From: CAVURS01 sp963834425
GTDB taxonomy: Bacteria > Actinomycetota > Actinomycetes > Actinomycetales > CAVURS01
Assembly (NCBI GenBank): GCA_963834425.1
Contig: CAWIBR010000013.1
Coordinates: 930,001-994,000, forward strand
Direction: 5' to 3'
Length of the DNA stretch: 64,000 bases
The notes under the pieces were generated by a model, which ran no database searches, was not told where the DNA came from, and saw only the letters and a list, made by a program, of their open reading frames with translations. This document shows positions 7,571-15,898 of the stretch, in pieces. Every line of letters starts with the position of its first letter. Position 1 is the stretch's first letter. Both the position numbers and the translations under genes were made by a program.

Positions 7571-8851
7571 GTGAGCCGGCGTCAGGTCCAGCGCCCGGAC
7601 GCGTTCGACGACAGCGGCGCCGACGACACCCGGTGCACCGTGCTGCACGTCGACATGGACGCGTTCTACGCCTCGGTGTCCCTGCTGGAGCATCCCGACC
7701 TCCTCGGGCAACCGGTCATCGTCGGCGGCAGTGGCAGCCGGGGTGTCGTGCTCTCCGCGACCTACGAGGCCCGCACGTACGGCGTGCACGCCGCGATGCC
7801 GATGAGCCGGGCCCGACGGCTCTGCCCCCGAGCGACCGTCCTGCCCCCGGACTTCGACGCCTACCAGGCCGCCTCGCGCGGCGTCATGGCCGTCTTCGCC
7901 GACGTGACCCCCCTGGTCGAGCCGCTCTCCCTCGACGAGGCGTTCCTCGACGTCTCCGGAGCGGTCCGCCGGCTCGGAGCGCCGGCCGCGATCGGGGAGC
8001 TGATCCGCAACCGCGTGGCCGACGAGCAGGGCATCACCTGCTCGGTGGGGGTGGCGGCCAGCAAGTTCGTGGCCAAGCTGGCGTCGTCGATGGCCAAGCC
8101 GGACGGGCTGATCGTCGTACCTCCCGAGGGCGTCGTGTCGTTCCTGCATCCGCTGCCGGTCGGGGCCCTGTGGGGGGTGGGGGACAAGACCGAGGAGGCG
8201 TTGCACCGGCTCGGCCTGCGGACCGTGGGTGATATCGCTCACACCCCGCGCGACACCCTGATCCGGGCGCTCGGCCAGGCCTCCGGTGCTCACCTGCACG
8301 AGCTGGCCTGGGGCCGGGACCCGCGCCGGGTCGTGCCGATGGTCGAGGACCGCAGCATCGGCCACGAGGAGACGTTCTCCCGGGATGTCGACGACCCGCA
8401 GGTGATCGGCCGCACGCTGCTCAAGCTCGCCGAGCGCAGCGCAGCCCGGTTGCGGGCGACCGATCAGGTGGCCCGGACCGTCTCGATCAAGATCCGGTTC
8501 GCGGACTTCACCACGATCACCCGGTCCAAGACCTTGAAGGACGCGACCGACGTGGGCCGTGAGGTCTACGCGACCGCGATGGGCCTCTACGACGCGCTCG
8601 GTCTGCAGCGCGCCCGGCTGCGGCTGGTCGGTGTCCGCCTCGAAGGGTTGGTCGACGCCGACCAGGCACCCCGGCAGCTGGCCCTGGACGAGCGGCCGAT
8701 CGGCTGGCGGGAGGCCGACCGGGCGGTGGACGCCGCCAGCGCACGGTTCGGTGCGGGGTCGGTCCGGCCGGCCAGCCTGGTGCCCGACAAGGCCTCCCCA
8801 CCGGACCCGAGGGCGGGTCGTCCGGCGGGTCGTGAGGCAAGTCGTCACTGA
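7571..8851 (+). CDS. dinB: DNA polymerase IV (Y family)
   Basis: A 426-residue Y-family translesion polymerase. The catalytic carboxylates are visible in VDMDAFYASV (about residues 27-36) and SLDEAFLD (about 119-126). The thumb motif CSVGVAASKFVAKLAS and a complete little-finger domain follow. The C-terminus is Pro/Arg-rich with no clear QLxLF clamp-binding motif; QLALDE near residue 370 is the nearest match. It begins with GTG 3 bp after the methyltransferase stop. No LexA box is visible directly upstream, so damage control, if any, would have to come from elsewhere. Confidence 0.95.
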   Translation: MSRRQVQRPDAFDDSGADDTRCTVLHVDMDAFYASVSLLEHPDLLGQPVIVGGSGSRGVVLSATYEARTYGVHAAMPMSRARRLCPRATVLPPDFDAYQAASRGVMAVFADVTPLVEPLSLDEAFLDVSGAVRRLGAPAAIGELIRNRVADEQGITCSVGVAASKFVAKLASSMAKPDGLIVVPPEGVVSFLHPLPVGALWGVGDKTEEALHRLGLRTVGDIAHTPRDTLIRALGQASGAHLHELAWGRDPRRVVPMVEDRSIGHEETFSRDVDDPQVIGRTLLKLAERSAARLRATDQVARTVSIKIRFADFTTITRSKTLKDATDVGREVYATAMGLYDALGLQRARLRLVGVRLEGLVDADQAPRQLALDERPIGWREADRAVDAASARFGAGSVRPASLVPDKASPPDPRAGRPAGREASRH

Positions 8852-9002
8852 ACCGCAACCTGTGAGACATGTTCTGTATGTGCGTCCGGCTATCGCAGTC
8901 GCGAACGGCGACCTATCCTTAGGCCAGGGACGCATCACGCCGAAGATCACTTCGACGGCGTAGTCGGTGCCGTCGCCACTTTTGTCGTTGCGGGAGGTCA
9001 TC
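8852..9002 (+). promoter_or_regulatory. leader region of the DUF3040 gene
   Basis: A 151-bp gap between dinB and the DUF3040 gene. It contains a TATCCT hexamer at 8914-8919 that would serve as a -10 element for a leadered transcript, and a clear GGGAGGT ribosome-binding site just before the GTG at 9003. No terminator hairpin with a T-run is obvious after dinB. Confidence 0.35.
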
Positions 9003-9446
9003 GTGCCGCTCTCTGAGCACGAGCAGCGGCTGCTCGAGCAGATGGAGCAGCAGCTGTCCGTCGAGGACCCCAAGTTCGCCTCTGCCATGCGAGGGTCGGT
9101 CGCCCGAGCCAAAGCCCGGCGCCGGATCATCCTCGGCGCCCTCGGTGTGCTCGTCGGCCTCGCACTCGTGCTGCTCGGCGTGGCTCAGGGGATCATCGTG
9201 GTCGGCATCGTGGGCTTCGCCGTCATGGTGGCCGGAGCCTGGCTGGCGATCACGCCGGAACGGCGCAAAGGCCCGGTCGGTGCCGTTGCTGCCGACGGCA
9301 CGACCCAGGTGCACCAGGCCCGCGGACGCGACGGCCGGGGCCGTCGAGGCCGAAAGGCCCGGCGAGGCAACAACTCCGGCGGCACGTTCATGCAGCGCAT
9401 CGAACAGCGCTGGGAGCGCCGCCGCGACCAGGGCTGGGGCGCCTAG
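9003..9446 (+). CDS. DUF3040 small membrane protein
   Basis: A 147-residue actinobacterial DUF3040 protein. The signature VPLSEHEQRLLEQMEQQL at the N-terminus is followed by two hydrophobic segments (about residues 41-61 and 64-84) forming a membrane hairpin. A long Arg/Gly-rich cytoplasmic tail completes it. The family is widespread in actinomycetes and of unknown function. The GTG start carries a GGGAGG ribosome-binding site. It is convergent with the DUF456 gene 28 bp downstream. Confidence 0.85.
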   Translation: MPLSEHEQRLLEQMEQQLSVEDPKFASAMRGSVARAKARRRIILGALGVLVGLALVLLGVAQGIIVVGIVGFAVMVAGAWLAITPERRKGPVGAVAADGTTQVHQARGRDGRGRRGRKARRGNNSGGTFMQRIEQRWERRRDQGWGA

Positions 9447-9474
9447 CCCGCAGCACCTCCGGCCGTTGTCGCCT

Positions 9475-9954
9475 TCACGCGAGGACGGCAACCAGCCAGG
9501 TCAGGGCCATCGCCACTCCGGCGACGAGCTCGATCAGCACGCTCCAGCCGGCTGCCTTCGCCGCCTGCCGGGTCGACCGGGTTGCGGCCTCGTGGCTGCG
9601 GAGCCGGGCCCATTCGGCCAGGTAGACCCCCAGGACGAAGCCGATCGGCAGACCGATGACCGGCAGCACGAAGAAGCCCACCAGGCCCAGCGCCGCACCG
9701 GTGGCGGTGCTCGCCCAGGGCACCCCTGCTGCCCGCAGTCGCCGCCCGGGCACGACGTACTTCACCACGGTCCCGGCCACGAGGAAGACCGTCGCGACCG
9801 CGAGGGTGACCCACCCCAGAGGGCTGCGCAGGTCGAGCGCCCAGACCAGGATCGCCGCCCAGACGAGGATCAGACCGGGCAAAAGGGGCACGATGACGCC
9901 GATCAGCCCGACCGCGATGGCCAAGCCGATCAGCAGCTCGCCGCCCGTGCTCAT
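9475..9954 (-). CDS. DUF456 family membrane protein
   Basis: A 159-residue integral membrane protein with four to five hydrophobic segments and the glycine-rich repeats typical of DUF456 (GLIGVIVPLLPGLILVW and GLPIGFVLGVYLAEW). Function is unknown. The final segment (about residues 135-157) is again hydrophobic, and a short basic cytoplasmic loop (RLRSHEAATRSTRQAAK) precedes it. Confidence 0.85.
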   Translation of the reverse strand: MSTGGELLIGLAIAVGLIGVIVPLLPGLILVWAAILVWALDLRSPLGWVTLAVATVFLVAGTVVKYVVPGRRLRAAGVPWASTATGAALGLVGFFVLPVIGLPIGFVLGVYLAEWARLRSHEAATRSTRQAAKAAGWSVLIELVAGVAMALTWLVAVLA

Positions 9955-10087
9955 GAACCCGACCCTGGCAGAGCGCCGAGCCGTGCGCAGGGCTCAGCCC
10001 TGGCCAGACTCCGGCGAGCTCGCCTCCACAGATGGGTCGAGGGCCCCGGCCGAAGCCGGGACCCTCGAGAAGTGGACCTGGGTGAGC

Positions 10088-10312
10088 TCAGCGCTCGTCG
10101 ATCGGTGCCGTCCCCGATGCCTCGGTGAGTCGGTCCGACTCGTCCTGAACCTCCGTCGCGACGCGGCGCAGGGCATCCCCGTGCACGCGGCCGTGGTGGG
10201 CGCAAAACAGCAACTCGGCGCCACCGGCGAGGACCACGCGGACATATGCCTGCGCGCCGCACCGGTCGCAGCGGTCGGCTGCGGTGAGCGAACTGGCTAG
10301 AGCAGCTGTCAC
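10088..10312 (-). CDS. DUF7455-type zinc-binding small protein
   Basis: A 74-residue actinobacterial protein beginning with the conserved LTAADRCDRCGAQAYVRV block. Two Cys (CDRC) and a later CAHH make a plausible zinc site. Family function is unknown, and members are often encoded beside topoisomerase or sigma-factor genes. The GTG at 10312 is chosen over the ATG at 10357 because a perfect GGAGGAAGG Shine-Dalgarno sits 4 bases before it (10317-10325 on the plus strand). It is divergent from parE across a 432-bp gap. Confidence 0.8.
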   Translation of the reverse strand: MTAALASSLTAADRCDRCGAQAYVRVVLAGGAELLFCAHHGRVHGDALRRVATEVQDESDRLTEASGTAPIDER

Positions 10313-10744
10313 GAAACCTTCCTCCATGTCGGATGCCTTCCCCGAGGGGATCGACATCGCTTGCGCCTGTCACAACAGTCAATCATCCCGACGCGTTCCC
10401 GCGTCGGACCTCAGCGGTGTTCGCTCAACGCGGACACCTGCAGTTCGGAGCAACCGGCTCCGAGGTTCACTGCGTCTTCGTCGGTCTTCGTCGGTCTTGG
10501 TCGCTCTTGGTCGGTCGTACGTCTCTGCTTCCAGTATCTCCCGAGGATGTCTCGGTCATGTCGCAACCTTGTCGCGAGCCAGTGACAAAGCCGATCCCAC
10601 TCGCCCGACCGGCCCGGCGCGGCGGCGCCGTCGTGGACCGGGAACGTCGGGCAGCGACGCTAACCTGACGATCGACATCCGGTCGTCTTCACTCCCATCG
10701 GCCGGTTCGGACCCGATCTGGAGAAGACTGGAGCACAACTGCCC
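10313..10744. promoter_or_regulatory. long intergenic region between the DUF7455 gene and parE
   Basis: The largest non-coding gap in the window, shared by two divergent genes. Positions 10471-10520 hold five 10-bp direct repeats based on TCGGTCTTSG, i.e. one repeat per helical turn. No TANNNT element with leaderless spacing stands before either gene, so both transcripts are probably leadered. No riboswitch-like fold was recognised. Confidence 0.4.
10471..10520. repeat. five helically phased 10-bp direct repeats upstream of parE
   Basis: Successive decamers read TGCGTCTTCG, TCGGTCTTCG, TCGGTCTTGG, TCGCTCTTGG and TCGGTCGTAC. A 10-bp period places the same face of each repeat on one side of the helix, which suits cooperative protein binding or intrinsic curvature. 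Confidence 0.7.
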
Positions 10745-12907
10745 GTGGCTGCCCAGCCGACCGATTCGATGCTCTCCCGCCCGGTGACCCGGCGCGCCCC
10801 GGCCGGCGACTACACCGCCCGTCACCTCTCGGTGCTCGAAGGGCTCGAGGCCGTCCGCAAACGCCCGGGGATGTACGTCGGCTCGACCGACACCCGCGGG
10901 TTGATGCACTGCCTCTGGGAGATCATCGACAACTCCGTCGACGAGGCCCTCGGCGGACACTGCAGCCGGATCGACGTGGTCCTCCTCGCCGACGGGTCGG
11001 TCCTCGTCGGCGACGACGGTCGCGGGATCCCGGTCGACGAGGAGCCCAAGACCGGGCTATCCGGGGTCGAGGTCGTCTTCACCAAGCTGCACGCCGGTGG
11101 CAAGTTCGGCGGCGGTTCCTACGCCGCCTCCGGTGGCCTGCACGGCGTCGGAGCGAGCGTCGTCAACGCGCTATCGGCCCGGCTCGACGTCGAGGTCGAC
11201 CGCGGCGGCAAGGTCCACGCCATGAGCTTCCGCCGCGGCGAGCCGGGCGTCTTCGCCGATCCGAAGGCCGGCCCGTCGCCGGACGCCCCCTTCACGCCGT
11301 ACCTCGATCGGTCCGAGCTGCGGGTGACCGGGCGGGCCAAACGAGGCGTGACGGGCACCCGGGTGCGCTACTGGGCCGACCGGCAGATCTTCATCAAGGA
11401 CGCGGGCTTCAGCTACGACGAGCTGGTCCAGCGGGCCCGGCAGACGTCGTACCTCGTGCCCGGCCTGACCCTCGTCATCCGGGACGAGCGGGGCCTCCCG
11501 GACACCCCAGGAGCCGAGGGACCGCACGAGGAGACCTTCTGTCACCGCGGCGGCATCGTCGAGTACGTCGACTACCTGGGCACGGGCGAGGCCGTGACCG
11601 ACGTCTGGCGCCTGGCCGGTTCTGGGCACTTCCGCGAGACGGTGCCGGTCTTGGACGAGCAGGGCCACATGACGCCGACGGAGGTCGAGCGGGAGTGCGC
11701 GGTCGACATCGCCGTGCGCTGGGACAGCGGCTATGACACCAAGGTCCGCTCGTTCGTGAACATCATCGCGACGCCCAAGGGCGGCACCCACGTCGCCGGC
11801 TTCGAGCAGGCGCTCACCAAGACGTTCAAGAAGCAGATCGAGGCCAACGCCCGTCGGCTCAAGGCCGGCGGCAAGGACGACCGGCTCGACAAGGAGGACA
11901 TCCTGGCCGGCCTCACCGGGATCGTCACGGTCCGGCTGGCCGAGCCGCAGTTCGAGGGGCAGACCAAGGAGGTGCTCGGCACCAACGCCGTGCGCGGCAT
12001 CGTCGCCAAGGTGGTCGAGAGCGAGCTGACCCGGCTGCTGACCTCGACCAAGCGCGGCGAGAAGCAGCAGGCGGCCCTGCTGCTGGAGAAGGTCGTCGCC
12101 GAGATGAAGTCGCGGATCAGCGCGCGACAGCACAAGGAGACCCAGCGCCGGAAGAACGCGCTGGAGTCGTCCTCGTTGCCGGCCAAGCTGGCCGACTGCC
12201 GCACCGATGACGTCGAGCGCAGCGAGCTGTTCATCGTCGAGGGGGACAGCGCGCTGGGCACGGCCAAGCTGGCCCGCAGCTCGGAGAACCAGGCGCTGCT
12301 GCCGATCCGGGGCAAGATCCTCAACGTCCAGAAGGCCTCGATCGCGGACATGCTGCGCAACGCCGAGTGCGCCTCGATCATCCAGGTGATCGGCGCCGGG
12401 TCCGGTCGCACGTTCGACCTGGAGTCGGCGCGCTACGGCAAGGTCATCCTGATGACCGACGCCGACGTCGACGGCGCGCACATCCGGACCCTGCTGTTGA
12501 CGCTGTTCTTCCGCTACATGCGGCCGCTGATCGACGAGGGCCGGGTCTATGCCGCCGTGCCTCCGCTGCACCGCCTGGAGATCGTGAGCCCCAAGAAGGG
12601 CCAGGAGCGTTACGTCTACACGTATTCCGAGGCCGAGCTGCGCCGGGTGCAGACCGATCTCGACCGCAAGGGTCAGCGGTGGAAGGAACCCTTGCAGCGC
12701 TACAAGGGTCTGGGTGAGATGGACGCCGACCAGCTGGCCGAGACGACGATGGACCCTCGTCGTCGTACCCTCCGGCGGGTCAAGCCGGGCGACGCCGAGG
12801 CGGCCGAGCGAGTCTTCGACCTGTTGATGGGCAGCGACGTGGCCCCCCGCAAGGACTTCCTGGTCGCCGGGGCCAGCGCCCTCGACCGAGACCGCATCGA
12901 CGCCTGA
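10745..12907 (+). CDS. parE: type IIA topoisomerase subunit B (topoisomerase IV ParE)
   Basis: A 720-residue ATPase subunit of a type IIA topoisomerase; with ParC it decatenates chromosomes. The GHKL ATPase has the N-box in IIDNSVDEALGG (about residue 60) and GGLHGVGASVVNALS (about 130). The transducer domain follows, then the TOPRIM domain with EGDSALG (about residue 498) and DADVDG (about 572). The C-terminal GYRB domain carries RYKGLGEMDADQL. It is assigned as ParE rather than GyrB because its partner parC-like gene lies 3 kb away and there is no gyrase-type operon with recF. The GTG start has a weak GGAG upstream. Confidence 0.88.
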   Translation: MAAQPTDSMLSRPVTRRAPAGDYTARHLSVLEGLEAVRKRPGMYVGSTDTRGLMHCLWEIIDNSVDEALGGHCSRIDVVLLADGSVLVGDDGRGIPVDEEPKTGLSGVEVVFTKLHAGGKFGGGSYAASGGLHGVGASVVNALSARLDVEVDRGGKVHAMSFRRGEPGVFADPKAGPSPDAPFTPYLDRSELRVTGRAKRGVTGTRVRYWADRQIFIKDAGFSYDELVQRARQTSYLVPGLTLVIRDERGLPDTPGAEGPHEETFCHRGGIVEYVDYLGTGEAVTDVWRLAGSGHFRETVPVLDEQGHMTPTEVERECAVDIAVRWDSGYDTKVRSFVNIIATPKGGTHVAGFEQALTKTFKKQIEANARRLKAGGKDDRLDKEDILAGLTGIVTVRLAEPQFEGQTKEVLGTNAVRGIVAKVVESELTRLLTSTKRGEKQQAALLLEKVVAEMKSRISARQHKETQRRKNALESSSLPAKLADCRTDDVERSELFIVEGDSALGTAKLARSSENQALLPIRGKILNVQKASIADMLRNAECASIIQVIGAGSGRTFDLESARYGKVILMTDADVDGAHIRTLLLTLFFRYMRPLIDEGRVYAAVPPLHRLEIVSPKKGQERYVYTYSEAELRRVQTDLDRKGQRWKEPLQRYKGLGEMDADQLAETTMDPRRRTLRRVKPGDAEAAERVFDLLMGSDVAPRKDFLVAGASALDRDRIDA

Positions 12908-12947
12908 CCCACCCGCGCTCTTATCGGCGCGGTGAGCCGCCGCGACG

Positions 12948-12967
12948 AGACCTATTGGCACAGTGCG
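12948..12967. repeat. REP-like unit, copy downstream of the reductase gene
   Basis: AGACCTATTGGCACAGTGCG matches 19 of 20 bases of the sequence at 13747-13766. The two copies bracket the dihydrofolate-reductase-family gene at a distance of about 800 bp in the same orientation. Confidence 0.7.
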
Positions 12968-13020
12968 GCCTCGGCACCGGGTTCGGTACGGAGGGGCACG
13001 TTGGCGTGACGGGCGCGCGG

Positions 13021-13617
13021 TCAGGGGGTACGACGGACCGGGTACGACAGGTGCGTGACGCCGTCGCCCTCAACCACGGTGGGGTTCTCCAGGGGCACCG
13101 GGCCGGCGGCCGAGCGCGCGAAGAACGGGATCCCCTGGCCGAGCAGCACCGGCACGAGGTCGACGTCGATCCGGTCCAGCAGCCCCTCGTCGAGGGCCTG
13201 CCGCGCGATGTCGGCGCTCGCGACGGCGACGACCCGATCGCCGGCGGCGGCCGAGGCGGCGGCGATCGCGCTGGCGACTCCGTCGGTCACGAAGGTGACC
13301 GGCCAGTCCGGATGGGCCCAGTCCACCGGAGCCTGGTGGGTGACGACAAAGATGGGTACGCCCAAGGGATGGCGGCCGCCCCAGCCGCCCGTGAGGTCGA
13401 AGAGCCGGCGTCCGCACACGAGGGCGCCGGCCTGGTCCAGCGCCTTGCGGAGCTGAGTCGCGCTGGCCGCTGAGGTGCGGAAGGTCCATCGGTCATCGCG
13501 GGTCGGTGTCTCGATCGGGCCGTTGCCGAACCAGCCGAACAGCTGATCCACGCCGTCGGAGGGGTCGGCGATGTACCCGTCCAACGACATCGACATGTTC
13601 GCTACAACAGTGCTCAC
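13021..13617 (-). CDS. dihydrofolate reductase / RibD C-terminal domain family protein
   Basis: A 198-residue NADPH-binding reductase of the RibD_C type. Recognisable stretches are MSMSLDGYIADPSDGVDQLF, GRRLFDLTGGWGG and the C-terminal LVPVLLGQGIPFF. Such stand-alone proteins reduce unknown pterin- or flavin-like substrates and are not the housekeeping folate enzyme. The GTG start has AGGGAG 8 bases upstream. It is flanked on both sides by copies of a hairpin repeat, convergent with parE, and no mobility gene is present. Confidence 0.85.
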   Translation of the reverse strand: MSTVVANMSMSLDGYIADPSDGVDQLFGWFGNGPIETPTRDDRWTFRTSAASATQLRKALDQAGALVCGRRLFDLTGGWGGRHPLGVPIFVVTHQAPVDWAHPDWPVTFVTDGVASAIAAASAAAGDRVVAVASADIARQALDEGLLDRIDVDLVPVLLGQGIPFFARSAAGPVPLENPTVVEGDGVTHLSYPVRRTP

Positions 13618-13723
13618 GGCGTGCTCCCTCGTCCCGTTTCGTCTGTCCGCGGCCCGAACCGGCCGTCACCTGGGAGTCGGAACGATCGGCCGGTTCTCGA
13701 CATCCTGGGCGGCCCGATTCGCG

Positions 13724-13778
13724 TTGGCACGGTGCGTCTCCGTGCCAGACCTATTGGCACGGTGCGTCCCCGTGCCAA
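13724..13778. repeat. two tandem hairpin repeats (30-bp period)
   Basis: TTGGCACGGTGCGTCTCCGTGCCA at 13724-13747 and its near-identical copy at 13754-13778 are each inverted repeats with TTGGCACGG/CCGTGCCAA arms. They are joined by GACCTA. They lie upstream of the reductase gene, in the gap before the small membrane protein gene, and could be a REP-type element, a tandem operator or a transcription-blocking structure. Confidence 0.75.
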
Positions 13779-13801
13779 TCAGGAGTTGGTGCGATCCCGC
13801 A

Positions 13802-13860
13802 CAGTCAGGGGGTTGGCAGGACTCGGTCAGGCAGTCGGGGGTTGGCGGGACTCGGTCAGG
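13802..13860. repeat. two tandem 29-30-bp direct repeats
   Basis: Unit one (13802-13831) and unit two (13832-13860) share CAGTC, GGGGGTTGGC and GGACTCGGTCAGG, differing by one indel and one substitution. They end inside the stop region of the small membrane protein gene on the other strand. This looks like recent slippage in non-coding DNA. Confidence 0.75.
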
Positions 13861-14152
13861 GGAGCCGGGCGGGGTTCTGGACCGAGTGGGTCTGGGCCGG
13901 GCCGGAGGCCAGCTGCAGGATGCTCACGAACGCCGAACCCAGCAGCGAGACGAGCAGCAGCGCGGCCACACTCACGCCCATCACCCGCCGCCAGCCCCGA
14001 GCTCGGCGGACGCCGCCGGCGAAGTTGCCCATCAGGAAGATCTCGCCCTCGGGCCCGTAGCCGTTGAAGCTGCTCGTGCGCAGGTGAGCCCAGGGGTCGG
14101 GCATGCCGGTGGCTTCCTCGTCCCACGGCTGCTCGTGCATCACGACTGCCAT
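13856..14152 (-). CDS. small single-pass membrane protein, unknown
   Basis: About 98 residues. A polar N-terminus (QPWDEEATG, then PDPWAHLRTSSFNGYGPEG) is followed by a basic patch (RRARGWRRV) and one clear transmembrane segment (about residues 61-82). A short outer tail ends the protein. The family is not recognised. The precise start is uncertain, as ATG or GTG codons at 14179, 14152 and 14140 are all in frame and none has a strong ribosome-binding site. It follows the SDR gene on the same strand. Confidence 0.5.
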   Translation of the reverse strand: MAVVMHEQPWDEEATGMPDPWAHLRTSSFNGYGPEGEIFLMGNFAGGVRRARGWRRVMGVSVAALLLVSLLGSAFVSILQLASGPAQTHSVQNPARLP

Positions 14153-14197
14153 GATGCACCGCGAACCTGATCGCGGCACCCCTGCCGGGCGCCGACG

Positions 14198-14948
14198 TCA
14201 GCGACCGCCGCCGACGTCGAGCAACGTCCCGGTGACGTACGACGCGTCCGGCGACATCAGCCAGAGGATCGCGGCCGCCACTTCTGCCGACCGGCCGGCC
14301 CGCCCGAGTGGGGTCTCGGGACCGACCCGCTCCAGCCGCCCGGGCGCATGGATGCCGGTGTCGATGACGCCCGGCCGCACGCCCACGACCCGGATGCCCT
14401 CGCCGGCCACCTCCGCGGCCAGGCCGACGGTGATCGTGTCGACGGCCGCCTTGCTCGCGGCGTAGTCGACGTACTCACCGGCTCCGCCCCGGACCGCCGC
14501 CCGGGAGGAGACGGTGACGATGACGCCGCCTCGGCCCCCGTGGGCCCGGGACATCCGCCGGACGGCCGCGCCAGCGCACAGCAGCGTGCCGACGCACGTT
14601 GACCCGCAGCACGCGCTCGATCCGCTCCGCGTCGAAGTCCTCGACCCGCGCGAGTGGGGCGACGATCCCGACGTTCGCCACCAGGGCGTCGAGCCGGCCG
14701 TACGCCGCGTCGACCTCGGCAAAGACGCGGGCGACCTCCTGCTCGAGGGCCAGATCGCCCTGTACGGCGATGGCCTGAGCCCCGGAAGCCTGACAGGCCG
14801 AGACCACCGCTTGGGCTCGCTCGGCGTCAGCGCGGTAACCGACCGCGACGTCCCAGCCCGACGCGGCCGCGAGCTCGGCCGTGGCCTGGCCGATGCCGCG
14901 GCTGGCCCCGGTCACGAGCACCACCGGCCGCCCACCCGGATCGCTCAT
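14198..14948 (-). CDS. SDR family oxidoreductase (frameshifted)
   Basis: A classical short-chain dehydrogenase of about 250 residues. The cofactor motif TGASRGIGQATAE and NVG (NAG-like) loop are in the first frame. The catalytic region VTVSSRAAVRGG and YVDYAASKAAVD (Ser, YxxxK) is in the second frame, with the C-terminal VTGTLLDVGGG. One extra base at about 14594 separates the frames; removing it restores RVNVVGTLLCAGAAV. It overlaps the upstream sucrase/ferredoxin-like gene by ATGA, so it belongs to the parC-led operon. Substrate unknown. The break is more likely a sequence error than decay, because both halves keep all motifs. Confidence 0.8.
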
Positions 14949-15898
14949 CGGGCCTCCTCGGTGACCAGCTCAACGTCGTACGGCGTGGAGGGGTCGGGGG
15001 CGCGACCGCACGAGGCTGCGCGCAGCGGGCCGGGGGCACCGCGGCGGACCTCGACCGACCAGTGGCGCCCGTCGTCGTGCCGGACCTGGGCGCTCCAGGA
15101 CGCCTCACCGGTGGCTCGCAGCTCGGTGTGGAGCGCCTCGATCGCGGTCTCGCCGATGGCGGCGCGCACCGTCGACTCGGCGGCCTGGGCCGGTGGCGCC
15201 AGGCTCGAACGGCCACGGTCGTGCTCGGGTCCGAGCAGGTCTCGGGGCAGCCGGTCCATGGCGGCCGCGTCGAGCGTTGCGACCGCCAGCCGCGAGTCGA
15301 GGCGGGCCAGGGTGACCCCCCAGGGCAACAGCACCGCGGTCGGTGAGAACCGGTGCCCTCCGGTGTGCGAGGTCTCCCATACCTGGCCCGGTCGCTGGGT
15401 GTGGGCGTCATGAGCGAGCGGTCGGCCGAAGACCGCGCAACAGACGTCCCGACGCCCGTTGGTGCAGACCAGCAGCAGGGGCCGGTCGGTTGCCTCAAGA
15501 CCGGGCAGGCTCGCACGGACAGACTCGAGGTCGCCGCGGGCGAGAGCGCCGAAATCCATGCCCGCCAACGCAATTGGCGAATCGACGTGCCCGGTCAGCA
15601 ACCATGAACGGCCCGGCACGGCCGAGGCCACCGCCACGAACCGCTCGAGCCGGGGCGTCTTGTCGGCGTGCCGACGAGCGGCCCGGATCATTGCCAGCCG
15701 GCCACCGGCCCCGCCGACCTGGGCGCGCAGCCGCCGGCCCAGCGCGGGGTCGAGATGCGACTCCACGACCGCGTCATGCCCCCACGGCCCCGGTTGCTCG
15801 ACCGCGACCCAGCAGCTCGCGGGCGCTGCCGAGCCGTAGGCCGGCTCGCCGACGGCCGCCGTCGAGAGGGAGCACGCGCTGGCCGGGAGGCCACTCAC
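14945..15898 (-). CDS. sucrase/ferredoxin-like (Suc_Fer) family protein
   Basis: A 317-residue protein of the Suc_Fer family, which has a thioredoxin-like ferredoxin domain. The stretch LVCTNGRRDVCCAVFGRPLA supplies the Cys residues that bind the 2Fe-2S cluster in related proteins. ETSHTGGHRFSPTAVLLPWG is the second hallmark. Physiological role unknown. The GTG at 15898 overlaps the parC stop (GTGA) and its own stop overlaps the SDR start (ATGA). Translation of the three genes is therefore probably coupled. Confidence 0.85.
   Translation of the reverse strand: MSGLPASACSLSTAAVGEPAYGSAAPASCWVAVEQPGPWGHDAVVESHLDPALGRRLRAQVGGAGGRLAMIRAARRHADKTPRLERFVAVASAVPGRSWLLTGHVDSPIALAGMDFGALARGDLESVRASLPGLEATDRPLLLVCTNGRRDVCCAVFGRPLAHDAHTQRPGQVWETSHTGGHRFSPTAVLLPWGVTLARLDSRLAVATLDAAAMDRLPRDLLGPEHDRGRSSLAPPAQAAESTVRAAIGETAIEALHTELRATGEASWSAQVRHDDGRHWSVEVRRGAPGPLRAASCGRAPDPSTPYDVELVTEEAR

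Noticed and set aside
11171..12961. Long antisense open frame over parE
   Set aside because: Shadow of a clearly coding sense gene with all topoisomerase motifs; no start context or motif of its own.
12948..13778. Reductase gene as a composite transposon
   Set aside because: Flanking repeats are short and partly tandem; no transposase or target-site duplication is visible.
14580..14610. Programmed frameshift in the SDR gene
   Set aside because: No slippery heptamer or downstream structure; one surplus base is the simplest explanation.
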